From Mesoplasma sp. JKS002658 (lineage in GTDB: Bacteria > Bacillota_I > Bacilli_A > Mycoplasmatales > Mycoplasmataceae), in NCBI RefSeq assembly GCF_023566355.1, contig NZ_JAKNSW010000001.1:372001-436000 (forward strand): a stretch of DNA of 64,000 bases. Reading direction: 5' to 3'. Shown in pieces: positions 1 through 10,664 of the stretch; positions within the stretch are counted from its first letter, which is position 1; each line of letters starts with the position of its first letter. The notes under the pieces are model-generated. The model was not told where the DNA came from, did no database searches, and saw nothing but the letters and a program-made list of their open reading frames with translations. Both the position numbers and the translations under genes were made by a program.

Positions 1-61
1 TTTATAAAAGTTAGCCATATAAATTCATTAATCAACAAGAAGATTTTGGTAATATCTTGAC

Positions 62-102
62 AAAAAAAACAGTGAAAAAGCAAAGGCGATTTCACTGTTT
101 TT
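62..102 (-). terminator. Intrinsic terminator after apt
   Basis: On the minus strand an inverted repeat of at least 10 bp (AACAGTGAAA paired with TTTCACTGTT) has a loop of about 12 bases and is followed directly by a run of T. It lies 30 bases past the apt stop codon and is the natural end of the secDF-apt transcript. Bases 1-61, to its left, show nothing I can assign. Confidence 0.85.
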
Positions 103-133
103 CATTATTTAAAACTGACAACTTATCAAAATT

Positions 134-646
134 TTAGTAAGTAATTAATGACTTAACTTTATACTTTTTGTTTAATTCTTGATCATGGAGTTTAGTAATA
201 TCAGCTAAAAACTCAATTCCAACAATTGTTGATCCTTGACTCTCAACCAACTCCACAATTGCATCAATTGTTCCTCCCGTGGCAAGAATATCATCAATAA
301 TGACCACTCGATCAGAGGTAGTTAAATCACCTTTTTGCATCTCCACCTTACTGGTTCCGTATTCTAAGGTGTATTCTATTTGCTCAACTGCTCGAGGTAA
401 TTTACCTGGTTTTCGCACTAAAACAAACTTAGTATTAGTTAAATAAGCAACTGCACTAGCAAATACAAAACCCCTTGCTTCAGGAGCAACAATTGCTGTA
501 GCTTGTTGCTCTTGAACAAACTTAGCCATTTCATCAATTGCTGCTTTAAAAGCAGAGGGATGATTCAATAGCGGAGTAATGTCTTTAAAAACTACTCCTG
601 GACTAGGAAAGTCAGGAACATCAGTAATATATTTTTTTAAATCCAT
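134..646 (-). CDS. apt: Adenine phosphoribosyltransferase
   Basis: 170 aa, the usual family length. It joins adenine to PRPP to make AMP, a salvage route mollicutes depend on because they lack de novo purine synthesis. The PRPP-binding signature VVIIDDILATGGT is complete near residue 115, and the N-terminal half carries the APEARGF motif typical of Apt. The ATG follows an AAGGAGA ribosome site at good spacing. No TGA codon falls inside. It begins 21 bases after the secDF stop, so the two are probably co-transcribed, and a strong terminator follows. Confidence 0.96.
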   Translation of the reverse strand: MDLKKYITDVPDFPSPGVVFKDITPLLNHPSAFKAAIDEMAKFVQEQQATAIVAPEARGFVFASAVAYLTNTKFVLVRKPGKLPRAVEQIEYTLEYGTSKVEMQKGDLTTSDRVVIIDDILATGGTIDAIVELVESQGSTIVGIEFLADITKLHDQELNKKYKVKSLITY

Positions 647-667
647 CTCTAATTTCTGTCTCCTTAA

Positions 668-3600
668 TTAGTCGTTTATACCTTCAACAATCTGTTCTTC
701 ACCTGATACTTTTAAAGACCTTACAAATTGTTTAGAAGCATAAGCGTTTCTAATTCGTTTCTTTTCAAAAAATATTCAAGTTGGTATCACAATGAATAAT
801 GATACCATTCCTCCCATCAATAGTCCAATCAAAATAATTAATCCAAAATTAAAAATTGAAGGCATCGTAACAGTTAATGCTAGTGCGGTTAAAACAAAGA
901 ATCCACCAATCGTAACATAACGTCAAAGAGAAAAATCAATTAAACGAGCATATAAATTCTTGAAGAAGAGGTTTCTGCGAGCGTGATAATCAATTTGTTC
1001 TTTAGTTTTAGTTTTGAACCCTTGATAGTCATCACGATAAGTTTTTTTCATTAAAGCGTAGTTATCTTCTGCTACTTCTAACTGGTTAAGTAAATCTTGA
1101 GATTCGTCTTGATCAACTTTTTTTTGACTTAGCTTCACTTGTTTTTTTAAATCACACAATGCTTTTTTTGCTTGTTTTAAAGTTTGTTTTTGATCATAAC
1201 GGTACTGACGTAATTTAATTGCATCATCGACTTCCTGATCAAAATGGTGATAAATTTTATCCTTAGCTTCTGCATTAAGAATATTCTTTCCCTTCCCTAA
1301 CACGAGCATCATCGTAATTAATGAACAAGTAATCAAGAAAGCAATTCCACTTAATAACTCAATAGAAACCGGAATGCGGAACAAGATTACCAGAGCGAAA
1401 ACACTTCCAATTGTTAAAACCAAGCCCAAAGCCATTGCCACATAATAAGTTCACTTAAAGCGAATAATCATATAAACCAATAAGGCTAAAAGCATAATTC
1501 CTAAAACAATTCCTAAATCACGCAACTGTTCTTTGCCACTATATGGTTCAAGAGTATAAGAAGCAATTTGCTCATCACTAGTACCATCATTATTATTACT
1601 TCATTCCCCATAAGCGATAAAACGCAGCAACTTTTTGAATTGAGAACGAGAACGTTCATTAGTGGCATTACTATTAACCTCTACAGCAACCGTAGTGGTA
1701 GAAGTTTCAACAATCACATAGTTTGGAATCATGACAATCGTATTTTTCTTTAAATCAATACCTCCTGCCTGACTGGTGATTTCAATGTAAAGTTCATGAT
1801 CAATCACATAGCGTAAAAAGTCCTGCACCATTTCAGCTTGGTGAGTATTTAAAGTATCATCATCAGCATTAGGATGATTATTTCGTCATTGGTCATCTTC
1901 AATCTTGAATTGGTCAACAAGTTTACTAATATCTTGGCTGTCTCAGTTCTCAGAGCTAATCACCCGGTCATAAGCTTCAGTGATTCCGTTTCCATAAACA
2001 ATGAAGTTTTGTCCCTTACCATAACTTGAAGAATAGTTTGGCCCGATACTTCCACCAATTACTGCACTAAGTACGCCAATCAGAAGGATTGCAACCCCTA
2101 AAACCAGACCAATATGACTAACTCATCGGGTTTTTTTATAAACTTTTGCAACTTGGCTATCAACCTTCTCAAGAGTTTGACTATCAGTTTCAATTTCTGC
2201 TTGAGTTAATTCAATCACATGATCAAGATCATCAATCTGGTGGTCAAACTTTGTGGAAACAAAACTTTGTCAGTGCTTGTTTTTGAAAAGTTGCTTAATT
2301 CTATTTTTTCATCCATATAAACGCATTAAACGTTTTTTAAGTTTTTTTAATAACTTTTCTTCGTGTCGAACAGTTTTTTGAACAACTTCAGCATTCTTGG
2401 CATCAACACTTGCGTGCAATTCTACCAACCGATCGGTAGCTTTTTTAATTGCAATTAACTCTTTGCTAGTATACCTACTCTTCTTATCCATCTTTTCTAA
2501 ATATTGTTCGTAGTAAGTAATTAAATATTGTTCCTTAGCAGTTTTAAAAATCCTGATGTTGGTATTAATTGGTAGTAGTCAAAGGTTGTCTAAAATCAGT
2601 TTATTTTTCATTAATAACCAGTAAATAATTCGTGCCAAGCCAAGTGCTAATAAAATTGCTAAAAAGACACCAATCGTTATTAAAGTGGCAAAGTTCTTCA
2701 CTTCCCCATTACCAACCCAAAACAGAACAACACTGGGAATGATTGTGACAATTAAAGCATCGATTGCAATTGATCAAGTTTCTTTGTTACTGATTTTAAA
2801 CGAAGTTAAAGCACCGTGTTTTTTCTCATAGAAATTCTCACCAAATGAATCAAAAAGGATGAGATTAATATCAATAACAAAACCAATAATTAAGAACAAA
2901 GCACAAATAAACTGGGGACCCATGACAATATGGAACCCAAGTCCACCAATCAAAAGTAAGAGTGATGCAGTTGTTGCTGCAATGATAATTGTAAATAAAC
3001 CCATCAAACGGTAAACAAACAACAAGAAAATCATTAAAGCCAAAGCAATCAAACTTAGAATAATTACTGAAACGATTCATGCTAGAGTACTAATCACAGC
3101 GTTCTCGCTAATAATTGATTCCACTCCATAATTAATGCCTGCAGTATTTTGCTTAATTGAAGCAACCGCTCTTTTAGCAACAGTTAAAGTGGTAGTAGGA
3201 ATATAAAATCCAGCATCAATCTTATTTGTACTCGATCCATTTCCATTTGAACCTGGGGTAAAAAACGCCATTCCTGACGACACTAAATTACCTGTAGTGT
3301 AACTATCAGATCCAGCAATCACCCCACCAAGAGTTTGATCATAGTTATGATAAACAAAGTTATTTTTAATCAACGCATAAAGACTAGTTAACTTCTCGTT
3401 TAAAACAGGTTGAGAAGTTTCATCCTTATCAGTGAACAAAACCTTATTCATAAAGAAGTTAATCGTATCATTAAATGCATCTTGTTTATGAATTGTTGGG
3501 GCAGTACCACTGTTAGTATTAGTTCCTAAACGTAAAGTTTCAATCTCATTACTTAATCCTGTGGTTAAATCACTAGCATAAATAAAATTGCTTGTTGCAG

Positions 3601-4618
3601 AAGCACTATCCTCAAAAGGGGTAAAAATCGTTAAAATATTCTTTAAATCATCATAACTCTTAGTCCCACTAATTGTTGAACCATTAATAACTGGTCGGGC
3701 ATTGGAAAGATCATAAGTTGTATCAATCAAAGAAATTGAACGGGTTAAAAACAGCTCTGTCCCTGGATTTCGATACGTAATCGTTCCCCCAAACAAATTT
3801 CTTAAAATTGCTTTTAGATTGTCATCATTACTAGTGTTGTATAAATCTTGAGCAGGACGAATAATTAAATTGTAGTATGCTCGTAAGAATTTATCATTAG
3901 TTTCATCAAGAGTGTAAAAATAACGTAACTCGTTAATTAAAGCTTCCAAGTCAGTGACAAAAAATAACTGAGGAACAGTCGTTCCTTGACTGGCAGTTAA
4001 AGCACTTTGAATGATTTTTTGAAAAACATAATCACTGCTATCAGCTACCTTTTGTAACGACATGTCAATATAAGGTGAACGACCAGTACCATTTGATAAA
4101 CTTGTTGATTTAATCTTTTGGTTAAAAATCATGTTTGTTCTCAAACGTTGAACACTACTATCCTGCCCTGCTGCTTCTAAAGCTTTGCTGTTAGTGTAAA
4201 AGTCAGCATAGTTACTCATACTCGTATTATCAGTAATTGAAGGGTCGCGACTAAGCACAAACATTCCTCCACCAGATTCAATTTGTTGTCGTAAGTTGAA
4301 AGTATTATTGTTAAAAGCAGTACGAGAAACAATTAATTCAAGGTGGTTTTTCCCTTTCTTATTGACAGTTAAAGGGATATCGTTAAACGGTGAAAGTTTA
4401 TCTTGTAAAGAGCTAGAAGCATCATTAAGATTAACTGTCTTGTTATCATCACGACTAACTTTAACACTAACCCGATATGTTCCTTTATATTCAGGACCAT
4501 AAACTAGGTTAGTATCAACTTTAATACTAGACAAAATAATTCCCAATACTAACCCAAGCGTTAATAGGAGCAAACTTAAAAGACGAACTAATTTTTTATA
4601 ATTAAACTTGTTTTTCAT
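668..4618 (-). CDS. secDF: Fused protein-export membrane protein SecDF
   Basis: 1316 aa with several TGA-Trp codons. SecDF is the polytopic partner of SecYEG that helps pull exported proteins out on the outer face using the ion gradient. An N-terminal membrane segment (about 10-34) precedes a large extracytoplasmic domain (35 to about 515) and the SecD membrane block. There the IDINLILFD motif (near 583) keeps the aspartate of the conserved SecD TM4 signature. A second membrane block after about residue 860 is the SecF half. Lysine/glutamate-rich cytoplasmic stretches interrupt the membrane regions near 700-780 and 1110-1215. In SecF the usual D-containing TM motif reads SLITMMLVLGKGKN (1099-1112), without the aspartate. 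A GGGAGAAG-like site precedes the ATG. It is followed closely by apt. Confidence 0.93.
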
Positions 4619-4631
4619 TCTCGCTCTCTTT

Positions 4632-4676
4632 CTAACTTCTCCCTGGAAAGATAAAAAGTTCTGGTTCTAAAACCAT
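4632..4676 (-). other. Possible 14-codon leader ORF before secDF
   Basis: ATG to TAG, 14 codons (MVLEPELFIFPGRS), ending 13 bases before the secDF ATG. A TATAAT box at 4686-4691 would place the transcription start almost at this ATG. An AAGGAG lies only 2 bases before the ATG, too close for normal use. Its first codons include a 5-bp hairpin (TGGTT/AACCA) followed by T-rich sequence. It may be chance; recorded because export genes in other bacteria carry regulatory leader peptides. Confidence 0.2.
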
Positions 4677-4685
4677 AACTCCTTT

Positions 4686-4691
4686 ATTATA
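4686..4691 (-). promoter_or_regulatory. -10 box for secDF-apt
   Basis: TATAAT on the minus strand, 68 bases before the secDF ATG and just beyond the end of the upstream yitT-like gene's terminator-like repeat. No convincing -35 box is visible at 16-18 bases, which is common in mollicutes. Confidence 0.5.
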
Positions 4692-4741
4692 TAATAATCA
4701 TTATTTCATTGGTATATCTTACTTTGATAATGCCTAAAATC

Positions 4742-4782
4742 AAAACAAGAAAAAAGCACAAGTTTTACTGGTTTTCTTGTTT
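4742..4782 (-). terminator. Terminator-like inverted repeat at the end of the yitT-like gene
   Basis: A 12-bp inverted repeat (AAAACAAGAAAA with TTTTCTTGTTTT) overlaps the last codons of the upstream gene. The T-rich arm lies on the minus-strand transcript's 3' side. The stem is AT-rich and the loop is about 17 bases, so it is a weak candidate, but it sits where a terminator before the secDF promoter would be expected. Confidence 0.4.
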
Positions 4783-6354
4783 TTTTTCTGAGTTTTTCTG
4801 GTTTTCTTTTTGTTTTAACGCTAAGAGTTCTTTTTTAGTTTTTTGATAAGCAAGTTTATCAATTTTTTTCATACTTTTTTTATTATTAAGAATCTCGTTA
4901 GTAAAGTAATTCTGGACATGGTCATTACTAAATTCATAGTCAAATTTACCTTCAATTTTTTTAGTTGTTACCACTTTTACCATCATATTGGGGTCGGTTT
5001 TTAATAACAAATTATAAATTGCTTTTCAATTAATTACTGTCATTGCTAAAGTAATGATTTTTCGGTCAGGATCTGGTTGACCATTAACTAGTATTTGCTC
5101 TGGTTTACTAACATTAATTTCGTTACGATAACCCTGGTTTTGTAAAGTTTGAATCAGCTCATCTGATCTTGTTGTACTAATCACATAAGTACGAACTTTA
5201 TATTTAGGATAGTTAAAGTTAATCACATTAGAACACACAATAATATAAACAATCGATGAAAAAAGTGATGAACCAAAAATATAATAGAAACGAATCTTAG
5301 CAACCAAATGACTAGGATAACTGGTAAAAAGTTTTTCTTGGGCTAATTGATTAATAAAATAATGGTAGGTTTTGTCAAATTTATCCCGGTGATTTAAAAT
5401 CGCATCACTAAGACTATCAGAAAGATTCAAAGCACTTTGTTGGGTTTTTAAAATATTTTCTAGCTGATTAGATCAACTTAAATTTGTTTTATTTGCTTCA
5501 TACCAATCTAAAAAAAATTGAAAGTCTTTATTTGAAGCATCGTTAATCACCGAAACCTTTGCTTGTGAAGGTAAATCTTGAATGTTTAAAAAAATCGTAT
5601 TTAAAACAATTACTAGTGCTAAAACCGCAAAGTTAACATAACGATTCAAAGAACCAATATTTTTATTCTTTTTGATTGAAAAAAAGAAAGTAACAAAATC
5701 AGTACCCCCAGTTGAAGCATTCGAGCGATAAACCAACGAATAGGCAAATCCAATAATCACTCCACCAATAATTGCAAAGATAAATAATCAGATAATGGTA
5801 TTTCACCCGTTAGCAAACTTAGCCACTAAAGGATAATCAATAATCATGTGTCATTCACGAGGATTAATCACAGGAAGGTGACTAATAATTTGGTCAAAAC
5901 CAATTTGTAAAACCATATAAGCGATTGTCATAATCGAAAACCGTAAACCAAGCTTTCAAAAACCAAAGACCATAAAAGGCACATTTAAAACTAAATACCA
6001 AACATAATAAAAAGTACTTTGCTTAGCAATTGCTCCACTACTATTTCCCGGAGTAATAATTACTGCTAAAAAACGCGCAATCGATCCTAATCCTCCTGGA
6101 TAAATTCCTTGTGATCCTGAAGCAGAAATAAAGTAGTCAAAACCAATCACTGTTAGAAGTGAAGAAAAACAAATAAAAAGTAAATCTCTACGAAAATCAT
6201 GACGAAAATAATCTTTTAAAGCAAGGTTCTTTCAGCCCTTGCGCACAAAGTACTTTTGATTATCTAAAAATAAAGAACTGCTATAAATTTCTTCAGTTGT
6301 AACCTGTTCTTTACTATGTCTTCACTTAGTTTTATTATTTTTGATTTCAGCCAT
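4765..6354 (-). CDS. YitT family membrane protein (DUF161/DUF2179)
   Basis: 529 aa read through several TGA-Trp codons. The N-terminal half is polytopic and contains the YitT signature GFAYSLVYRSNASTGGTDFV near residue 200. The last quarter (after about 375) resembles the DUF2179 domain that follows the membrane part in this family, here ending in a Lys/Gln/Asn-rich tail of some 40 residues. An extra hydrophilic stretch of about 100 residues separates membrane segments 4 and 5, so the protein is longer than the usual 280-300 aa. The function of the family is unsettled; a transporter role is often assumed. It follows the helicase gene by 32 bases. No ribosome site precedes the ATG. Confidence 0.8.
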
Positions 6355-6362
6355 TGGTTTTT

Positions 6363-6368
6363 ATTATA
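6363..6368 (-). promoter_or_regulatory. -10 box abutting the yitT-like start
   Basis: TATAAT on the minus strand ends 8 bases before the ATG of the yitT-like gene, so a transcript started here would begin at or next to the start codon. A poor -35 (ATTAAA) lies 17 bases upstream, over the helicase stop codon. No Shine-Dalgarno sequence is present, which fits a leaderless mRNA, but the site could also be chance in AT-rich DNA. Confidence 0.35.
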
Positions 6369-6386
6369 TAGCGTGTTATCTTAATT

Positions 6387-7751
6387 TTAATCGTTACCAA
6401 AAACTTCTTTTTTTCGTTTTTGATATTTTGCTTTTTTAATTTTATCGATATTTTCTTTTATGTGTTGACGACGGCGTTGCTTTTTAATTGTCTCTAAAGC
6501 TTGTTTGCGTTTCTTTTTATAGCCTGGTTTAACCTTTTTATCGTGATATTTATGTAAAATAATTTGTTCTTCACTAGAAAGATTATGCTTTTTAGGATTC
6601 ATTTTTTTAGAAGTTTTTTCATTAACCAAATCTTGATGAAGAAACTTTTTAACTTCAAAGTTAATCCCGTGGTTAGTCAAGTAATTAATTTTATCTTGTT
6701 CTTTTAAATTTAAAAGAAGATAACTTTCTCCAGTTAAACCATTACGTCCACTTCGCCCTGCTCGGTGCACATAATAACTTAAATCTTTTGGTAGACCAAG
6801 CGAAACAACATGACTAACTCCAGGAATGTCAATCCCTCGAGCAGCAATGTCGGTTGCCACAACATATTTAAACTCATTATTCTTAATTCGTTTCAACATT
6901 GCTGCTCGCATTCGAGGAGGTAAATCCCCATGCAAGACCCCAACTTGATCAATACTGATTTCTTTTAATCAACCAACAACCCGATCAACTTCGTTTTTAT
7001 TATTAACAAAAATAATCATTAAATAAGGATTGAGTCTCTTTAATAACAAAGTTAAAACTTCCTGGTTGTCCTTGTTTTTTGTATCAATTAGAATATTTTT
7101 TACTTGCTTAGTAATTTTCTTTTCCTGAATTAAGTCAACAATTTGCACTGCAGGAATATATTTTTTAACAAAAGGTGAAAGTTGAGGATTGATAGTTGCA
7201 CTAAACAAAGCTTTCACAGAATCTTGTTTTATCTTGCTCATCAAAAAATCAAGATCGTCAAAAAATCCTAAATCAAAAATCATGTCAAACTCATCAACAA
7301 CCACCCAGGTTGAAGTAGTTAGTTTTAATAAGTTTTGTTCGTATAATTCCTTTAACTTTTGGGGTGTACCAATCGCAAGTAAAGGTTGATGATGAGTTAA
7401 ACTTTCAGCAATTTTTAGGTTATCTTCTCCCCCGATATATAAACCAGTTTTTAACAATGGTTGAAAGTTTTTAAAAAAGTTGACTTCATCATAAATTTGT
7501 TTAGCCAGCTCACGAGTTGGAGCAATAATCAAACCTTGAACAACACCTTGTTTTTCATAGTTCAAGTTATTTAAAATTGGCAAAAGAAATGCATAGGTTT
7601 TTCCTGTTCCTGTATGCGCAATCCCAACTACATTTTGGTGTTTTTTCAAAATCGGAACGACCATTTCTTGAACCTGGGTAGGAGTGGTGAAACCTTTGAC
7701 TTCTAACCCATCGTTAATAAACTTTTTAAAACCGAAATCACTAAAATTCAT
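6387..7751 (-). CDS. DEAD-box family RNA helicase
   Basis: 454 aa with one in-frame TGA-Trp near residue 262. It is an ATP-dependent RNA helicase of the DeaD/CshA kind, likely acting in ribosome assembly or mRNA turnover. Motifs in order: Q-motif region (F21-Q26), Walker A AHTGTGKT (45-52), PTRELA (78-83), motif II reading DEFD (153-156) instead of DEAD, SAT near 190, and HRAGRSGR in domain 2. The final 80 or so residues form a very basic Lys/Arg tail, a common RNA-binding add-on. It starts 2 bases after the nif3 stop, so translation is probably coupled. Confidence 0.93.
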
Positions 7752-7753
7752 CC

Positions 7754-8545
7754 TTACTTTCTCCCTTCGACATTTATCAATTGGTTTTTGATGTCAAACC
7801 CTTCCACAATCAGTTCCCTCTCAAACGCGTTCGTTAGTAACGACACAAGGTCACCAACAAAGTATTCTTCCATATAATGACCCAATAAAATTACCCCATT
7901 ATTAAAATCATCAGCACTAACCAACTCGTTTCACTTTGCTTCGCCAGTAACTAATAAAGTATTGGTTAATTTTAATGAAGTTAATGCGCTGCCTCCAGCC
8001 CCTGGGATTAAATAAAATTCTTCAACAAAACCTTGACCATCTGCAATCAAATTCATTTGCATGCTACTGTTTGGAAAAATAGCTTGTAGCGCCTTGATAA
8101 AATCAGGGAGTTTAACTGCTTGTTTCAAGCGCAAGTAATAACCCTCATTATCCTGACCAAACCGTCTATTTTTTAAAATTGGGAGTTTTTCACCAACAAT
8201 TTTCAACAAGTTTTGGTTCGGTGAAGCATCATAGTTAGTATGAATACTAAAAACTAGGATATTGTTGGTTTTTAACTTCGCAAAGATAGATTTCTTTTGT
8301 TTGTTTTCAACCACTAGACTAGAAAACACTAGTGGGTGTCGGGTAATAATCAGTTCAAAATGATGTTCAACTGCATAATCAACGACCTTTTGGTTTAAAT
8401 CTAAACAAACCAACACCTTATTAATTGGTTCTAATAAATTAGGTAGCTGTTTTTGATAAATTTGCACACCAGAATTATCTCAATTAGCAGCAAGTTTTGG
8501 TGAGAATTTTTTATCCAAATACTTAATTATTTTCTGTGCTTCCAT
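7754..8545 (-). CDS. Nif3-like dinuclear metal centre protein (YqfO family)
   Basis: 263 aa with a TGA-Trp near each end. This is the DUF34/Nif3 family, which binds two metal ions; its biochemical role is debated (GTP cyclohydrolase-like or metal chaperone). Visible metal motifs are TRHPLVF near 57, SIHTNYD near 95 and GHYMEE near the C-terminus. The first motif normally has two histidines; here the first is arginine. It lacks the extra inserted domain of longer Nif3 proteins. It starts inside the last 23 bases of trmK with AAGGAG before the ATG, the same trmK-nif3 pairing seen in Firmicutes (yqfN-yqfO). Confidence 0.88.
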
Positions 8546-9215
8546 GATTTTCTCCTTTTTCAACCATATTAATAAAAAGTTCATAAAATTGTTTTTGTTT
8601 TTGATGATGAACTAGGGGTAAAAGTTTTTTGTATTTTGCTGTGGTGAGCGCTAAAAATTCCTGATAATCTCGATCATTCAATAAGTGCTTATCTACTCCC
8701 AAATAAAGATCACGTTTACTAACAACTTTTCGACCACTAATTCGAGAAACTCATAAAAACCAATACTTTTGGTCTTGATCAACTAAGAAAAACTCTTGGT
8801 TAATCAGCAGATTTTTTAATTGTAATTGTTCTCTGATTGGTCAAGGATCAGTATTTGCACAAATTAAATAATTATTAATCCCTAGATAATCTTGAGCAAT
8901 AATTTTGCTAATACTTTGTGCTCCTAAGCCAGCAATCACAACATAATCCAACCTAATGTTATGTTCTTTAAAGTAAGTTAAACCATCAGTTTGGATTAAA
9001 TCAATATCAGCACTTAATCCGGCTTTTTCAACGTTTTTTCTCGCTTGGTTTAAAGGGTTGAAGTTTAAATCTGCTCCATAAGCATGACTCACTTGCTTAC
9101 TTTTAATCGCTTCAATAGGAACATATCCATGATCAGTACCAATATCAGCAAGAATAGTTGCTGGTTCTACAAATTCTAATAAAAAGTCTAACCGAGTTTG
9201 GTTGATCAAGCGCAT
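8523..9215 (-). CDS. trmK: tRNA (adenine22-N1)-methyltransferase TrmK
   Basis: 230 aa. It methylates N1 of A22 in the D-loop of tRNAs using S-adenosylmethionine. The SAM-binding motif ILADIGTDHGYVPIEAI lies near residues 21-37, and the start MRLINQTRLDFL matches the family. One TGA-Trp (residue 126) falls in ANTDPW, where this family has a tryptophan. It is placed directly between rpoD (2-base gap) and nif3 (23-base overlap), the same order as sigA-yqfN-yqfO in Bacillus. Confidence 0.93.
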
Positions 9216-9217
9216 GA

Positions 9218-10642
9218 TTAACCTTTAAAAAATTCGCGCAAAACTTTAGTCTTGGGATTATTCGCATTGGGTTTAAATTTGCGAATAGTTTTGGCCTCGA
9301 TTTGCCGAATTCTTTCTCTAGTAACCTTCAATTCCTTGCCCACTTCTTCAAGTGTTTTAGGCGAATCATATTTGTTAAGTTGTTCTTGTAAAATCGGATT
9401 TTCAATATCACGAATTTTTTCAATTGGCGTGTCAAAGTGTAAATCCAATTCTCTTACAACTGTTCTTAACGTTTCTAATTCCTCATCTTCACATTCAACA
9501 GCCAGACGAATAATTGTTCTAAGTTTAGTTGGAATAATTCCAAAACGCATACGAATAACCTTTTCTTCTCTTGGAGCTAGAACTTCTACAAAAAGATCAT
9601 CAATGACTTCTCTTAATGATTGTTTTTCAGCATAGTCATCAGGAGAAACCATATCTTTATCTTCAACAAAATCTCCAAAATGAGTATCATCTTCATCACC
9701 AAATGGCTTTTCTAATGAAACTGGTTCAATTGATAACTTCTTAATATCAGTTACTTTATCAGCAGTCATTCCCCCACCAACTTTATCAGCAATTTCTTGA
9801 GCAGTTACTTCTCGACCCAATTCTTGAGTCAACGAACGTTCAATCCGAGTTAATTTGTTGATAGTTTCTACCATATGGACAGGAATTCGAATTGTTCTGG
9901 CTTGATCAGCAATCGCACGAGTAATTGCTTGACGAATTCATCAAGTTGCATAAGTAGAAAACTTAAACCCCTTCGTGTAATCAAATTTATCAACCGCCTT
10001 CATCAACCCCACGTTTCCTTCTTCAATTAAATCGGCAAAATCAAGACCACGATTTAAGTGTTTTCTTGCTACAGAAATCACTAATCTTAAGTTAGAGGTG
10101 ATTAACTTTTCTCTTCCTTCTCTGATTTCTTCAGGATCTTTTGATTCCAACATTTTTGCATATTCAATTTCTTCTTTTTTGCTTAAAATGCTCGAATTTC
10201 CAATTTTATTAAAGTAGGCTTTAATGATATCTTGGATTTTAGTTTCATTAGAAATTCCACCAATTCGCAACCCGATAGTTTGCTTTCTGGTTTTCTTAGG
10301 TTTTTTCTCTTGACCATCCTCGTCATCATCTTCATCGACTTCCTCATCATCTAATGAATCTAAGTCTAATTCTTCATCAAGATCATCACCTTGCTCATCC
10401 TCATCAGCATAGTTTATATCAGTAAAAACAACATCTCGACTATTTAGGGTCTCTAAAACTTCATTTACTTCATCATCAGTGATTCCAATCAAAGCTTGAT
10501 TTAAGGCATCTAATAAATCTTGTTGTTCTAATTCATTATTAGTTTCTTTAATATGTTCATCAACATAATTCATAAATTGAGGAATTGTTTTGATGTTTTT
10601 TAATCTTGCTTTATTATTTAATTTTTTTTGTCTTCCAGCCAT
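9218..10642 (-). CDS. rpoD: RNA polymerase primary sigma factor (sigma-70/SigA)
   Basis: 474 aa, with TGA-Trp codons where region 2.4 has its paired tryptophans (KFSTYATWWIRQ). An N-terminal region-1-like part includes a long Asp/Glu stretch. Then come region 1.2 ([13 protein letters not shown]), region 2 ([30 protein letters not shown]), region 3, and region 4 with the helix-turn-helix [20 protein letters not shown] start it at ATG 10642, after a GGAAAG-like site; another in-frame ATG at 10678 has no visible ribosome site and overlaps the end of dnaG. It would direct transcription from the TTGACA/TATAAT-type promoters seen in this window. Confidence 0.96.
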
Positions 10643-10664
10643 TGTTAGTCGCTTCTTTCCACTT

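Noticed and set aside
56-70. TTGACA-like sequence on the plus strand near the left edge
   Set aside because: It is part of the minus-strand terminator arm and has no plus-strand -10 or gene after it.
9252-9635. 127-codon plus-strand frame opposite rpoD
   Set aside because: It is an antisense shadow of conserved sigma regions, without ribosome site or promoter.
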